Assembly: GCA_041494245.1 (NCBI GenBank)
Contig: JBGQAK010000004.1
Coordinates: 186,001 to 250,000, forward strand
Length of the DNA stretch: 64,000 bases
Origin: RBG-13-68-16 sp041494245
Lineage (GTDB): Bacteria > Acidobacteriota > Thermoanaerobaculia > Thermoanaerobaculales > Thermoanaerobaculaceae
Direction of reading: 5' to 3'
The position numbers and the translations under genes were made by a program. This document shows, piece after piece, positions 6,249 through 15,857 of the stretch (positions are counted from its first letter, which is position 1; each line of letters opens with the position of its first letter). Under the pieces are notes generated by a model, which saw only the letters and a list, made by a program, of their open reading frames with translations, searched no databases and was not told the DNA's origin.

Positions 6249-9245
6249 ATGCCCGGGTTCCCGAAACCCGGCCGCATCCCCCGGCTGGTGCGAATCGCCC
6301 TGTCCGTGCTCCTCGCGCTGACCGCGCAACAATTGGCCGCCCTCAACCCGTCCCGGGCCCTCACCCAGTACGGCCACGACGTCTGGCAGGTCGAGGAAGG
6401 GCTCCCGCAGAACACCGTGGACGCCATCGTCCAGACGAGAGACGGGCACCTCTGGCTCGGGACGCAGCGCGGGGTCGCGTGGTTCAACGGGGTGGAGTTC
6501 ACGGTCCTCGAGGGCAGAGGGACCAGCGGCCTGCGGCACAACTACGTGTTGGCGCTGTGCGAGGGGCGGGACGGCTCTCTGTGGATCGGGACCTACGGCG
6601 GCGGACTGAGCCGCTTCAAGGATGGCACCTTCACCACCTACACCACGACCAACGGCCTGCCGGACGACACGGTGCGGGCCTTGCTGGAGGATCGCACCGG
6701 CGCCCTCTGGATCGGCACCAACGGCGGGGGCGTGAGCCGTTTCCAGGGCGGCAAGTTCACCACCTACACGACCGCTGACGGCCTCGCGGCGAACGTCGTG
6801 AGGGCGCTGCTCGAGGACACGGATGGCCAGATCTGGGTGGGAACCTCGGGTGGTGGGGTGAGCGTGCTGCGCCAGGGCTCGTTCACCACCTTCTCGAGGA
6901 AGAACGGGCTGCCCCACAACTTCGTCTGGGCCCTGTACGAGGACCGCGGCGGATCGGTCTGGATCGGGACCTCGGCGGGGCTGTGCCGGTACCGGGCTGG
7001 CGCCTTTTCCACCTACACCACCAGGGACGGCCTCAGCGACAACTTTGTGATCGCCGTGGTCGAGGACCGTGACGGCAACCTCTGGGCGGGCACCACGAGC
7101 GGCGGGGTCAGCCGCTTCGCAAACGGCTCCTTCTCGCCCTTCACCACCCGCGAAGGGCTCTCGAGCAACGCCATCATGACGCTGTACGAGGACACCGAAG
7201 GGAGCCTGTGGATCGGCACCGACGGAGGGGGCCTCAACCGCCTGCGTGACGGCGACGTCACCACCTTCAGCCGTACCGAAGGTCTCTCGAGCGACGCGGT
7301 GTTTGCGGTGTACGAGGACACCCTGGGTACCGTCTGGATCGGCACGAACGGCCAGGGTCTGGACCGCATGCGCGGCGGCAAGGTCAGCCGCCTCACGACC
7401 AAGGATGGCCTGGCCCACGACGTCGTCGGCGCGCTCTGTCAGGACGCCGCCGGCAACCTGTGGGTCGGAACCAGCGGGGGCGGCCTGTCCAGGTTCGACG
7501 GCCGGACGTTCACGACGTTTTCCAGCCGGAACGGCCTAGGCAGCGACTTCATCCGCGCGCTGTGGCCGGGGCGTGACGGCAGCCTGTGGATCGGCACCAA
7601 CGGCGCCGGCCTCACGCGTCTGAAGGACGGCGTCTTCACCCGCTACGGGCGCGGTGAGGGTCTCACCAGCGGCACCATCCGGGCGCTCTGGGAGGACCCT
7701 TCGGGTTCCCTGTGGATCGGGACCAACGGCGGCGGGCTGTTCCGGCTCAAGGACGGGAAGTTCACCGCGGTGACGACGAGCGATGGGCTGTCGAGCAACT
7801 TCGTCCTCTCGCTCTACGGGGATGCCGATGGCACGCTCTGGATCGGCACCTACGGCGGGGGGCTGAATCGTCTCCGGGCCGGCACGCTGCACGCCTTCAC
7901 CACCGAGACGGGGCTGCCCGACGACGTGATCTTCGCCATCCTCGAGGACTCGCGCGGTCACCTCTGGATGAGCAGCCTGAAGGGGATCTTCCGCGTCAGC
8001 AAGGAACAGCTCGACGAGGTGGCGACCGGACGCCGGCGCACCGTTGCAGCGATCACGTTCGGCAAGGCGGACGGGATGAAGACTACCGAGTGCACCGGGG
8101 GCTCTCAGCCCTCCGGCTGGAGGACACACGACGGCCGCCTGTGGTTCCGCACGCTCAAGGGCGTGGCGGTCGTGGACCCCGCGCGGCTCAACCTGCTGCA
8201 GGACCCTCCTCCGGCAAGGATCGAGAGGGTGATCGTGGACGGGGTGGCCAAGGAGGTCCGCAGCGTCATGCAGCTCCCCTCGGCGAGCGGGCACCTCGAG
8301 ATCCTCTACAACACGATCAGCCTTCTCGACCCCAGGAGGGTGGGGTTCCGCTACCGGCTGGTCGGGTTCGACAGCACCTGGGTGTATGCGGGCTCCCGCC
8401 GCACTGCGTACTACGCGAAGCTGCCCCCAGGACGCTACACCTTCGAGGTCGCCGCAAGCCGCAACAACGGCCCCTGGAACCCCACCGTGGCCACCCTCCC
8501 GTTCTCGGTCGAACCCCGCTTCTACCAGACCTCCTGGTTCCTCGGGGTGTGCGGCATCGCGGTTCTGCTCGTCGGGCTCGGCGGTCACCGGTGGCGCATC
8601 CGGCAGACCGCCGCGCGCCACACGGAGCTGGGCCAGCTGGTCGCCAAGCGCACGCGGCAGCTCGAGGAGGCCAACGCGCTGCTCGGCGAGCGTACCAGGC
8701 AGCTGGAGGAGGCGAACCGCCAGCTCGAGCTGCTCTCCTCGGTGGACAGCCTCACCGAGGTGGCCAACCGCCGCCAGTTCGACCACGTCCTCGACGCCGA
8801 GTGGCGCCGCTGCGCCCGGACCGGGCTCCCCCTGGCCCTCGTGATGCTCGATATCGACCACTTCAAGCCATTCAACGACGGCTACGGGCACGTCACCGGG
8901 GATGCCTGCCTGAGGAACGTCGCCTCGGTGCTGCAACACCTGGTGCAGCGGGCGGGCGAGATGGTCGCGCGGTACGGCGGGGAGGAGTTTGCGGTCCTGC
9001 TCCCCGGCAGCGACGCCAACCACGCCCGCGAGCTCGCGGAGAGCATCCGGCTCGAGGTGGAGGCGCTTGCCATCCCGCACGCCTATTCGGGCGTCGCTCC
9101 CGTCGTCACCCTTTCTGCGGGCGTCGCCACGATGATCCCGATCTACGGCAACACGCCGGGCGACCTGGTCGCCGCCGCAGACCGCGCCCTCTACCACGCC
9201 AAGCAGGCCGGGCGGAACCGCGTCGCGCTCATCCCCCCCGTGTGA
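6249..9245 (+). CDS. Periplasmic two-component-type propeller sensor fused to a GGDEF diguanylate cyclase
   Basis: The 998-residue protein has a signal peptide (about 1-32), then 14 Reg_prop repeats of about 42 residues, most marked by DGxLWIGTxGGGLSR, giving two seven-bladed propellers (about 45-680). A Y_Y_Y domain follows (about 690-760, FRYRLVGFDSTW...LPPGRYTFEVAA), then one membrane helix (about 770-790), a short coiled coil and a GGDEF domain (about 825-998) with DIDHFKPFND and an intact GGEEF. The inhibitory RxxD site is RAGE. Sensing in the periplasm should control c-di-GMP synthesis in the cytoplasm. An ATG at 6189 overlaps a TATCAT -10-like hexamer, so 6249, preceded by GGAG, is preferred. 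Confidence 0.9.
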   Translation: MPGFPKPGRIPRLVRIALSVLLALTAQQLAALNPSRALTQYGHDVWQVEEGLPQNTVDAIVQTRDGHLWLGTQRGVAWFNGVEFTVLEGRGTSGLRHNYVLALCEGRDGSLWIGTYGGGLSRFKDGTFTTYTTTNGLPDDTVRALLEDRTGALWIGTNGGGVSRFQGGKFTTYTTADGLAANVVRALLEDTDGQIWVGTSGGGVSVLRQGSFTTFSRKNGLPHNFVWALYEDRGGSVWIGTSAGLCRYRAGAFSTYTTRDGLSDNFVIAVVEDRDGNLWAGTTSGGVSRFANGSFSPFTTREGLSSNAIMTLYEDTEGSLWIGTDGGGLNRLRDGDVTTFSRTEGLSSDAVFAVYEDTLGTVWIGTNGQGLDRMRGGKVSRLTTKDGLAHDVVGALCQDAAGNLWVGTSGGGLSRFDGRTFTTFSSRNGLGSDFIRALWPGRDGSLWIGTNGAGLTRLKDGVFTRYGRGEGLTSGTIRALWEDPSGSLWIGTNGGGLFRLKDGKFTAVTTSDGLSSNFVLSLYGDADGTLWIGTYGGGLNRLRAGTLHAFTTETGLPDDVIFAILEDSRGHLWMSSLKGIFRVSKEQLDEVATGRRRTVAAITFGKADGMKTTECTGGSQPSGWRTHDGRLWFRTLKGVAVVDPARLNLLQDPPPARIERVIVDGVAKEVRSVMQLPSASGHLEILYNTISLLDPRRVGFRYRLVGFDSTWVYAGSRRTAYYAKLPPGRYTFEVAASRNNGPWNPTVATLPFSVEPRFYQTSWFLGVCGIAVLLVGLGGHRWRIRQTAARHTELGQLVAKRTRQLEEANALLGERTRQLEEANRQLELLSSVDSLTEVANRRQFDHVLDAEWRRCARTGLPLALVMLDIDHFKPFNDGYGHVTGDACLRNVASVLQHLVQRAGEMVARYGGEEFAVLLPGSDANHARELAESIRLEVEALAIPHAYSGVAPVVTLSAGVATMIPIYGNTPGDLVAAADRALYHAKQAGRNRVALIPPV

Positions 9246-9307
9246 GCTCGCCCGCCGGCGCGACGGGCGCCGCAATCGTGAGCACCCGGCAGCCCGGGTG
9301 GCGCCTC

Positions 9308-10246
9308 CTACTCCTCGCCGGCGTGGGTGCCGACGACCTCCGGGGCGGGGGCGTCCGTTCCAGGCGTGCGGTTCACCAGCCACACACCCGCCAGGATCAC
9401 GGCTCCGCCCACCGCCGTGGCGAGCAAGATCGGCTCCCCGAGCACGATGGCCGCCACCGTCATCGCCACGAGAGGCTCAAGGTAGAGAAGAGCGCCGACC
9501 TGTGAGGCTGGCATGTGCTGGAGCGCGTCGTACCACGCGATGTAGGCCAGGCCCGAGCAGGCGACCCCGAGGAACGCGAGAGCCGCCCAGCCGCGAGGAG
9601 TGATCCTCGCGATCTCCGAGAACCCCGGGCCGCTGAAGAAGAGCACCGAGGTGAACAGCCACCCGAGAGCCATCACGTAGAACATCATGCGCGTCGCGGG
9701 GTGCCTGGCCAGGGCACCGCGCGAGAGCACCGAGAACACCGCCCAGTTGGGCGCCGAGAGGAGGATCAGCACGTCGCCGGGGGCGCCGAACCGCCCGGCC
9801 AGCAGGGTCGCGGGGTCGTCCCTGGAGACAACCAGCAGCACCCCCACGGTCGCAAGGGCGATGCCGAAGACGCGAAGCCAGGGCAGCCGCTCGCCGAGCA
9901 CTAGGCGCCCCAACAGGGCCATGAAGATCGGCGTGGTGGCGATGATCCAACCGCTCGTGCTGGCCTGCGAGGTCACGAGGGCGTTGGACTGCAGCCACTG
10001 GTGGGCCGTGATGCCGATGAAGCCGAGGAGCGCAAAAGTCGCAAGCTCCCTCGCAGACACCAGCGCGAACTGGCGGCGGGCCGCAACGGCGACACCGAGC
10101 ACCACGACGCCCATCGCAAAGCGCACCCAGACCACGGTCACCGGGGAGGCGTCCGCGAGGGCCACCTTGGTGGCGATGAACGAAGCCCCCCACACCAGGA
10201 CCGCGAACAACCCCTCCAGGATCGCCATGGCGCGCGCACGCTGCAT
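9308..10246 (-). CDS. EamA-family (DMT superfamily) exporter
   Basis: The 312-residue protein has ten predicted membrane helices arranged as two EamA repeats (about 10-140 and 155-290). The first begins LEGLFAVLVWGASFIATKVAL and the second ends with LYLEPLVAMTVAAIVLGEPI, the classic motif of drug/metabolite exporters such as RhtA and YdcZ relatives. It moves a small solute, probably an amino acid or metabolite, across the inner membrane, and the substrate cannot be read from sequence. It starts 26 bp after the M48 protease gene on the same strand and is probably cotranscribed. A TTG start at 10270 is also open, but the ATG at 10246 suits the family better. Confidence 0.85.
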   Translation of the reverse strand: MQRARAMAILEGLFAVLVWGASFIATKVALADASPVTVVWVRFAMGVVVLGVAVAARRQFALVSARELATFALLGFIGITAHQWLQSNALVTSQASTSGWIIATTPIFMALLGRLVLGERLPWLRVFGIALATVGVLLVVSRDDPATLLAGRFGAPGDVLILLSAPNWAVFSVLSRGALARHPATRMMFYVMALGWLFTSVLFFSGPGFSEIARITPRGWAALAFLGVACSGLAYIAWYDALQHMPASQVGALLYLEPLVAMTVAAIVLGEPILLATAVGGAVILAGVWLVNRTPGTDAPAPEVVGTHAGEE

Positions 10247-10272
10247 CGGACCGGTTTCCCTCCCCGTCAACG

Positions 10273-11583
10273 CTACCGGGGGTTCTCCGCTTTCCAGCGC
10301 ATCGCCATCAGAATGCGGCTGTAGCCGCTGGGGTGGTCGAAGAACACGAACTCCTCCAGCGGCCCCGGCTTCAGCTTGCGGTACTCGCCGAGCTTCAGCG
10401 CCACCTCGGCCTCGCCGTCCGGCTGGCGGGCCGCGTTGAGGCCGAAAATATCCGCCTCGACCTCCTGCGTGCGGATCATCGTGTTGGTCACGGGCGTCAA
10501 AACGAAGAAGAACACGGACAGCAGCAGCACGAGCAGGGGCAGGCCGGCCACGTCACCTATCCCGCCGATCCCCCATCGTGCACCCCACCGCTGCACGACA
10601 CGGTCGAACGTCCAGCGCAGGAAGGCGAACCCCGCCACGATCAACAGGCCGAACTGCAGCAGGCCCTTGTACACGTGGTTGAGCACGTAGTGGCCCATCT
10701 CGTGGGCCATCACCGTCTCGATCTCGGGCAGGGTGCACCGGTTGAGCAGATTGTCGTTTAGGGCGATGCGCTCGCTGCCGAGAAACCCCGCGACGTTCGC
10801 GGAGACGCGGGTGGTCTGGCGCGAGGCGTCGAAGACGAAGACGTCGTTGGCCGGGATGCCGTTGGCGCGGGCGAGACGGAGGATCGGACCCTTGACCTTC
10901 TCGTCAGTCAGCGGCGTGTACTTGTTGAACACCGGCTCGATGAAGACCGGGGCGATGGCCATGGTGACCACCATGAAGACCAGGGTTACTGCAGCGCCCC
11001 ACAGCCACCAGGTGCGCGGGGCCCGGCGGACGACGGCGTAAATCGCCATCAGGCCCAGGGCGCCGAGGATCGCCCCGATGGCCAGCCCCTTGGCCTGGTC
11101 CCCGAGCCAGGGACCGAACGTCTGGGTGGACAGACCGTACGCGTGCTCGCGGACAAAGCCCGCGTAGACCGTGAGCGGAAACGAGAGCACGGTCGTCACC
11201 AGCAGATACTGCACCCAGTAGAGGGCCGTCTGCAGGCTCCTCACCCGCGTGATACGGGCGGCTAGGTCGCGCATCCGTGCCGAGAGCCGGGTGGCGAGCA
11301 GCAGCACGGAGATCGCGGCGCCGAGGAGGAAGCTCCACAGCTGGAGCCAGTACCCGCCCTCGAAGTAGGCGTCGGAGCGGGCCCTCTGCTCGGGCGATAG
11401 TTTGGCCAGGTACGCCTCGGTGGCGGCCGCCGGGTTGAACCCTCCCGTCTTTGTCTCCTTGACGGCGGTCGTGTGCCCGGGATTCGCCTGGCCCGCACCG
11501 GCAGCGAGGGTGGCCGAGGGCGCCGTGGCCGTCAGACACACGACAGCCCCGACGACCGCAAGCGTTCCACGAAACGTCCTCAT
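10273..11583 (-). CDS. M48 family (Ste24/CAAX-prenyl protease-like) membrane metalloendopeptidase
   Basis: The 436-residue protein starts with a signal-like helix, has four to five membrane helices, and carries the zinc motif HEMGHY (MAHEMGHYVLNH) with a distal glutamate in QEVEADIFGL (ExxAD-type, third zinc ligand). The segment VFDASRQTTRVSANVAGFLGSERIALND is diagnostic for Ste24-type M48 enzymes. It should cut membrane or misfolded proteins at the inner-membrane face. Family size matches Ste24 (about 420-450). The ATG at 11583 has a near-perfect AAGGAGG site, so the longer frame to 11703 is rejected. It is divergent from the UMF1 transporter gene. Confidence 0.9.
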   Translation of the reverse strand: MRTFRGTLAVVGAVVCLTATAPSATLAAGAGQANPGHTTAVKETKTGGFNPAAATEAYLAKLSPEQRARSDAYFEGGYWLQLWSFLLGAAISVLLLATRLSARMRDLAARITRVRSLQTALYWVQYLLVTTVLSFPLTVYAGFVREHAYGLSTQTFGPWLGDQAKGLAIGAILGALGLMAIYAVVRRAPRTWWLWGAAVTLVFMVVTMAIAPVFIEPVFNKYTPLTDEKVKGPILRLARANGIPANDVFVFDASRQTTRVSANVAGFLGSERIALNDNLLNRCTLPEIETVMAHEMGHYVLNHVYKGLLQFGLLIVAGFAFLRWTFDRVVQRWGARWGIGGIGDVAGLPLLVLLLSVFFFVLTPVTNTMIRTQEVEADIFGLNAARQPDGEAEVALKLGEYRKLKPGPLEEFVFFDHPSGYSRILMAMRWKAENPR

Positions 11584-11707
11584 CCCGTCCTCCTTCCCCG
11601 TTTCTGATCGAGGGTACTCCGCCCGCGCACCCCCCGATCCTACGCCCCCGACCCTCCAAGGTTGCCCGGAGCGGAGCACCGGCGCAGATGCGCTAGCATC
11701 CACCCGC

Positions 11708-13264
11708 GTGAAACCCGGCGGCTCGCAGCGTGCCTACCGACGCACGATCGTGGCGTGGTCGCTGTACGACTGGGCCAACCACGGCTATCTCACGACCACC
11801 GCCACCACGTTCTTCCCGCCCCACTTCATCGCCATCGCCACCCCCGCCTTCGTGGCGGCCGGTGCGGCCGCGGGCGCGAGCACTCTCGCCCGCGACACCG
11901 CCTCCAACGTCTTCGCGCTCACCGTCTCGCTCGCCCTCTTCGTAGCGGCGGTGCTGGCGCCAGTCGTCGGGGCCTACGCGGACATCACGGGCAGCCGCAA
12001 GCGCCTGCTTGTCAGCATCACCGTGCTAGGGGCCGCGCTGGCCTGCGCGATGTTCGCCCTCACGCCCGGCCGCTGGCGGCTGGCCCTGGCGCTTTACTTC
12101 GCCACCCAGGTGGCGCTGAACCTGGCGCTCGGCCTCAACAGCAGCCTGCTCCCGCACGTGGCCCGCCCTGAGGACCTGCCGCGCGCCTCAAGCCTCGGGT
12201 ACGCCATGGGCTACATCGGAGGCGGCGTGCTCCTGGCCGTCAACACCGTGCTGTTCGTGCTCGCCGAGCCGCTCGGAATCGACAGGGACCTCGCGGTCCG
12301 CATCGCTTTCCTGACGGTCGGGGTGTGGTGGATCGTGTTCACGGTGCCCCTGGTGCGGCACGTGCCCGAGCCGCCGGCCGTCCCGCTCGCCCACGGCAGC
12401 ACCGGGAACTCCCTCGGCGACGCGTTCCGGCGGCTTGCCCACACCCTACGCGACATCCGGCGCAACCGCGAGCTGTTCAAGATGCTCGTCGCGTTCTGGT
12501 TCTACATGGAGGGCGTGGGCGCGATCGTCCTGCTGGCGACAGCCTACGGCGCCGCCCTTGGCCTCGACACCGGTGTGCTCGTCAGCACTCTCTTGATGAC
12601 ACAGGTGGTCGCGTTCCCCTTCGCCCTGCTGTACGGCCGGATCACGGACCCGCTCACGAGGTGGCGCGGGGCATTCGTGGCGATGCTGCTGTGGAGCGGT
12701 GCCACGCTGCCGCTCCTCGGCGCCTATGTGAGGGCCCACGGCAGCATCGGCTGGGCTCAGGTTTTCGCGCTGATTGCCGCCGATCAGCTCCTCGGAATCG
12801 CTCTCTCGCTTCTGGTAGGTGGCCGGCTCGTGGCCCCACTGGTACGGCGGCTCGACGCCAAGGGTGCCGTGATCCTCGGGCTCGCCATCTACACCGTGAT
12901 CCCGCTCTGGGGCTTCTTCCTCTCCACGCAGGCAGAGTTCGTGATGATCGGGTGGCTGGTGGGCACCGTGCAGGGCGGCACCCAGGCGCTCAGCCGCGCC
13001 ATCTACGCGGAGCTGTCGCCGGCGGCGAAGTCGGGCGAGTTCTTCGGGCTGTACGGCCTCTCCGAGAAGTTCGCTGGAATCCTCGGGCCTCTCCTGTACG
13101 GCGTCGTCGGCCAGCTCACGCACAACCCCCGTGCCAGCATTCTCTCGGTCTCGGCGTTCTTCCTTCTCGGCATCGTGATGCTCGCCCGCGTGGACGTGGC
13201 GGCCGGCGCACGCACGGCCGCCGCAGAGGAGGCCGCCATCGAGGCCGCCCACACGGCCGACTGA
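11708..13264 (+). CDS. UMF1/Atg22-type major facilitator
   Basis: The 518-residue protein has about 12 predicted helices and the family N-terminus AWSLYDWANHGYLTTT. There is an extra loop of charged residues between helices 6 and 7 (about 215-260) and the late motif VQGGTQALSRAIYAELSP, both characteristic of the UMF1 group. Fungal Atg22 exports amino acids from the vacuole, while bacterial members are of unknown substrate. The GTG start begins exactly at the conserved N-terminus. The longer open frame beginning at 11402 only reads the reverse of the M48 gene. Confidence 0.85.
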   Translation: MKPGGSQRAYRRTIVAWSLYDWANHGYLTTTATTFFPPHFIAIATPAFVAAGAAAGASTLARDTASNVFALTVSLALFVAAVLAPVVGAYADITGSRKRLLVSITVLGAALACAMFALTPGRWRLALALYFATQVALNLALGLNSSLLPHVARPEDLPRASSLGYAMGYIGGGVLLAVNTVLFVLAEPLGIDRDLAVRIAFLTVGVWWIVFTVPLVRHVPEPPAVPLAHGSTGNSLGDAFRRLAHTLRDIRRNRELFKMLVAFWFYMEGVGAIVLLATAYGAALGLDTGVLVSTLLMTQVVAFPFALLYGRITDPLTRWRGAFVAMLLWSGATLPLLGAYVRAHGSIGWAQVFALIAADQLLGIALSLLVGGRLVAPLVRRLDAKGAVILGLAIYTVIPLWGFFLSTQAEFVMIGWLVGTVQGGTQALSRAIYAELSPAAKSGEFFGLYGLSEKFAGILGPLLYGVVGQLTHNPRASILSVSAFFLLGIVMLARVDVAAGARTAAAEEAAIEAAHTAD

Positions 13265-13317
13265 CGATCGCGGGTCCACAAGAGTGCGGCCTCGGGCGTT
13301 GCCGTAAGATAACTGCC

Positions 13318-14103
13318 GTGCAGTCCAGCACGCTCATCCCCACGATCGTGCGTCTCGCCAACGGGTGGGATGACCCTGTGCACCGGGCCTTCTGCGCCGA
13401 GCTCGAGGCGATCAGCCGGGAGGTGCGGCCTGAGGAGGTGATCCACCGCGGCCGCAACGTCATCTTCCGGCACCGCGTCGTCGGCGACGAGGTGGCGGTT
13501 AAGCGCTTTCCGGTGAGCGGTGGCCGCCGACTCGTGTACCGCCTGCGCACAAGCAAGGCCGTGCGCGCCTTCGACCACGCCACCCGCCTGCTCGCGATCG
13601 GCGTCGGCACCCCGCGCCCGCTCGCCGCGGTGGAGGTCCGGCACGGCCGGGCGCTCGCCGCGTCGTACTACTGCTGCGCGCTGGTCTCGGGATTCCGGGA
13701 GGTACGCGAGCTGAAGCGCCCCGATTCGCCAGGGCGCGAGCTTCTGCTCGAGGAGCTGGGCGCCTTCGTCGGCCGGCTGCACGAACTGGGCGCCATGCAC
13801 CGCGACCTCACCTCGGGCAACGTGCTGCTCCTGCCCGATCCCTCCAAACCCGGCAGCGTCTCCTTCCAGCTCGTGGACATCAACCGAATGCGCTTCGGCA
13901 AGGTCGGAGTGCGCGCCGGGCTGGCCAACCTCGCGCAGCTGCGCCTTCACGACAACGGCCTGCTCCTCGCCGGCTACTGCCGTGCCCGCGGCGTCTCGCC
14001 CTCGGACGTCGGCGGCTACTACCGCCTCCGGAGCTGCCTGCGCTCCGCCGGGCGCACGCTCAAGGACCGCACCCGCCCGGTCCGCCGCCGCCTCGGGCTC
14101 TAG
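13318..14103 (+). CDS. Lipopolysaccharide core kinase (WaaP/InaA-like)
   Basis: The 261-residue protein has a protein-kinase-like fold: an N-lobe with DEVAVKRFP (VAVK-type lysine at about residue 60), then HRDLTSGNVLL (HxDLxxxN catalytic loop at about 160-170) and VDINR (metal-binding DxN in place of DFG). This set is shared by WaaP, RfaY, KdkA and InaA enzymes, which phosphorylate LPS inner-core sugars at the cytoplasmic face. The GTG start is 14 bp after a TAAGAT hexamer. The stop codon TAG lies inside the shared palindromic terminator. The exact sugar acceptor (Kdo or heptose) is unknown. Confidence 0.8.
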   Translation: MQSSTLIPTIVRLANGWDDPVHRAFCAELEAISREVRPEEVIHRGRNVIFRHRVVGDEVAVKRFPVSGGRRLVYRLRTSKAVRAFDHATRLLAIGVGTPRPLAAVEVRHGRALAASYYCCALVSGFREVRELKRPDSPGRELLLEELGAFVGRLHELGAMHRDLTSGNVLLLPDPSKPGSVSFQLVDINRMRFGKVGVRAGLANLAQLRLHDNGLLLAGYCRARGVSPSDVGGYYRLRSCLRSAGRTLKDRTRPVRRRLGL

Positions 14104-14156
14104 GAGCCTGTCCGAGTAAGCGGGCGCGGTCGCCCGAGTACTCGGACAGGCTCCTA
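14101..14156. terminator. Bidirectional palindromic terminator that contains both stop codons
   Basis: Perfect 18-bp arms (14101-14118 and 14139-14156; outer bases TAGGAGCCTG, mirrored at the other end) enclose a second GC stem (CGGGCG / CGCCCG). The left arm begins with the TAG of the LPS kinase, and the right arm ends with the reversed TAG of the convergent glycosyltransferase, so one structure closes both genes. No long T run follows on either strand. It could also be a mobile palindromic repeat that landed at the gene ends. Confidence 0.75.
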
Positions 14157-15857
14157 GCGCTTCGGCTTCAGAATGGCGTAGCTGCGGCCGCCGGGGTCCG
14201 GCAGATCGATGCGGCGCTCGACCTCAAGGTCGAAGCCTCCCTCCAAGTCGTCGAGACGCCGCTCCTTGCCCGCGCCGCCGGTCACCTCCGTCAGCACGTG
14301 GAGGTCCACGGCCGCAGCCAGCCGGCGGCGCAGCTCCTCACCGGCGGAGATGCAGGGCGGGGTCAACCCGGCGTAGAAGTCAAGCACGGCGATGATCGTT
14401 TCGTCCGCGTCCCAGATCGCGAGCGGATGCTCAGCCGCCACGTCCCGCGCGGCTCGGGCCACCGGGCCAAGGTCCTGCGAGCGGTTGAGCATCGGGCAGA
14501 ACAGCGCGGAGAAGGCCAGCATCGTCAGGACCCAGCACGCAGCCGCAGCCGCCAGGGCGGTCCCCAGCCGGCCGCCTCGGATCGCACTCCAGAGGCGCGC
14601 GGCCAGTACGAGCGAGGCGAGCCATGCCGCCGCCGCGAGCACGACCGCGGCGGCAGAGGCCGGCGCCCCCACCCGCACCGACTCGACGAGGGCGCTCGGC
14701 GGGAGCAGCAGAGCGGACACGGCCAGCAGCATGGCGGTGGCCCGCACCATGGCGCGGTCGAGACGCCGGGGAGCCCGCAGCGCCGGGGAGATCCACAGCC
14801 CACCCAGCAGCGCAAAACCCGGCATCAGCACGGCGGCATAGATGTCGCGCTTGGTGGTGGACGCGGACAGCAGCAGCAAGGCGGGCACCACGGAGGCGAT
14901 CGCAAAGCGCCAGGGTGGCCGTTCCCTCGCGGCTGCCTGGTCACCGGTACACGCCTTGCGGCTTGCTCTCCATGCCTCGGCCACCGCCGCGATGATCAGG
15001 AACGTCCACGGCACCAGGTAGACCGGCAGCTCGACCAGGTACTCCCCCAGCCACCCCCGATGGCCTTCGGTGTAGCCCACGCCTTCCAGCCGCGTGAAGC
15101 GTCCGACGAGGTTGTCCACGAAGAAGATCCGCAGGTAGGTGGCACCGTCGGGCCGCGCCGCAACCGCCAGGACCCAGGGGAGGACCGCCGCGAGCTGGAT
15201 CGCCAGGCCCGCATATAGCTCCCAGGCGAGAAGCTCCCGCCAGCGACGCTCCCAGGCCACGAAGAGCACCAGGGCAAGGGCCGGAACCATCCACGCCACG
15301 ACGTTCTTTGTGAGGAAGCCGGCCGCAAGGAAGACGTGCATGAGCGTGTACCAGCCAAGCTTGGGCCACCCTCTCCGCGCCATCAGGCCCCTATAACAGC
15401 CAAAGAGCGCGCCTGCGACCGTCGCCATGAGCAGGGCGTCGGTGGCGATCCAGATCTCGACGCGGTAGGCGAGGTACAGCGTGCCCATGAGCAGGCCCGC
15501 GGTGAACGCGGCGAGCCGCCCAGCTGCGGCTCGGGCCAGAAGGCCGACCAGCAGCGCGCCCGCCAGCGCGTAGATCAGGTTGGGCAGGCGCACCGATACC
15601 GGCCCTGAACCCAGGAGCCGGATGGAGCCGGTCGCCACCCAGTAGTAGAGCGGTGGCTTCTCGCAGATCGGTTGCTCTCCCAAGTGCGGCACGACCAGGT
15701 CGCCTCCGGGGCGCGCCATGCGGCCGGCGATCGCCGCTTCGCGAGGCTCGTCCGGTTTCCAGAGGTTCCGGCCGAAGATGCCAAACGCCAGGCACGCCGA
15801 CAACGCCAGGACGAGGACGAGAGGCCAGCGCTTGAGCAAAGCGTCATCGAGAGTCAC
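14154..15857 (-). CDS. ArnT-like (GT83) undecaprenyl-phosphate sugar transferase
   Basis: The 567-residue protein has about 12 helices in the GT-C arrangement. The first periplasmic loop has RNLWKPDEPREAAIAGRMA, with the catalytic Asp/Glu pair. A second loop has EKPPLYYW, and helix regions with GFLTKN follow. It ends in a soluble C-terminal periplasmic domain (about 460-567). ArnT enzymes move a sugar (aminoarabinose in the type enzyme) from a polyprenyl phosphate onto lipid A in the periplasm, changing its charge. It ends tail-to-tail with an LPS kinase, which supports a role in LPS modification. The donor sugar is unknown, as no arn genes are nearby. A half-length paralogue is at 4027-4854. 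Confidence 0.85.
   Translation of the reverse strand: MTLDDALLKRWPLVLVLALSACLAFGIFGRNLWKPDEPREAAIAGRMARPGGDLVVPHLGEQPICEKPPLYYWVATGSIRLLGSGPVSVRLPNLIYALAGALLVGLLARAAAGRLAAFTAGLLMGTLYLAYRVEIWIATDALLMATVAGALFGCYRGLMARRGWPKLGWYTLMHVFLAAGFLTKNVVAWMVPALALVLFVAWERRWRELLAWELYAGLAIQLAAVLPWVLAVAARPDGATYLRIFFVDNLVGRFTRLEGVGYTEGHRGWLGEYLVELPVYLVPWTFLIIAAVAEAWRASRKACTGDQAAARERPPWRFAIASVVPALLLLSASTTKRDIYAAVLMPGFALLGGLWISPALRAPRRLDRAMVRATAMLLAVSALLLPPSALVESVRVGAPASAAAVVLAAAAWLASLVLAARLWSAIRGGRLGTALAAAAACWVLTMLAFSALFCPMLNRSQDLGPVARAARDVAAEHPLAIWDADETIIAVLDFYAGLTPPCISAGEELRRRLAAAVDLHVLTEVTGGAGKERRLDDLEGGFDLEVERRIDLPDPGGRSYAILKPKR

Noticed and set aside
7536..9383. Minus-strand frame of 615 residues under the GGDEF sensor
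   Set aside because: Arises from the repeats of the propeller gene on the other strand and has no motifs. The sense frame has the full domain set.
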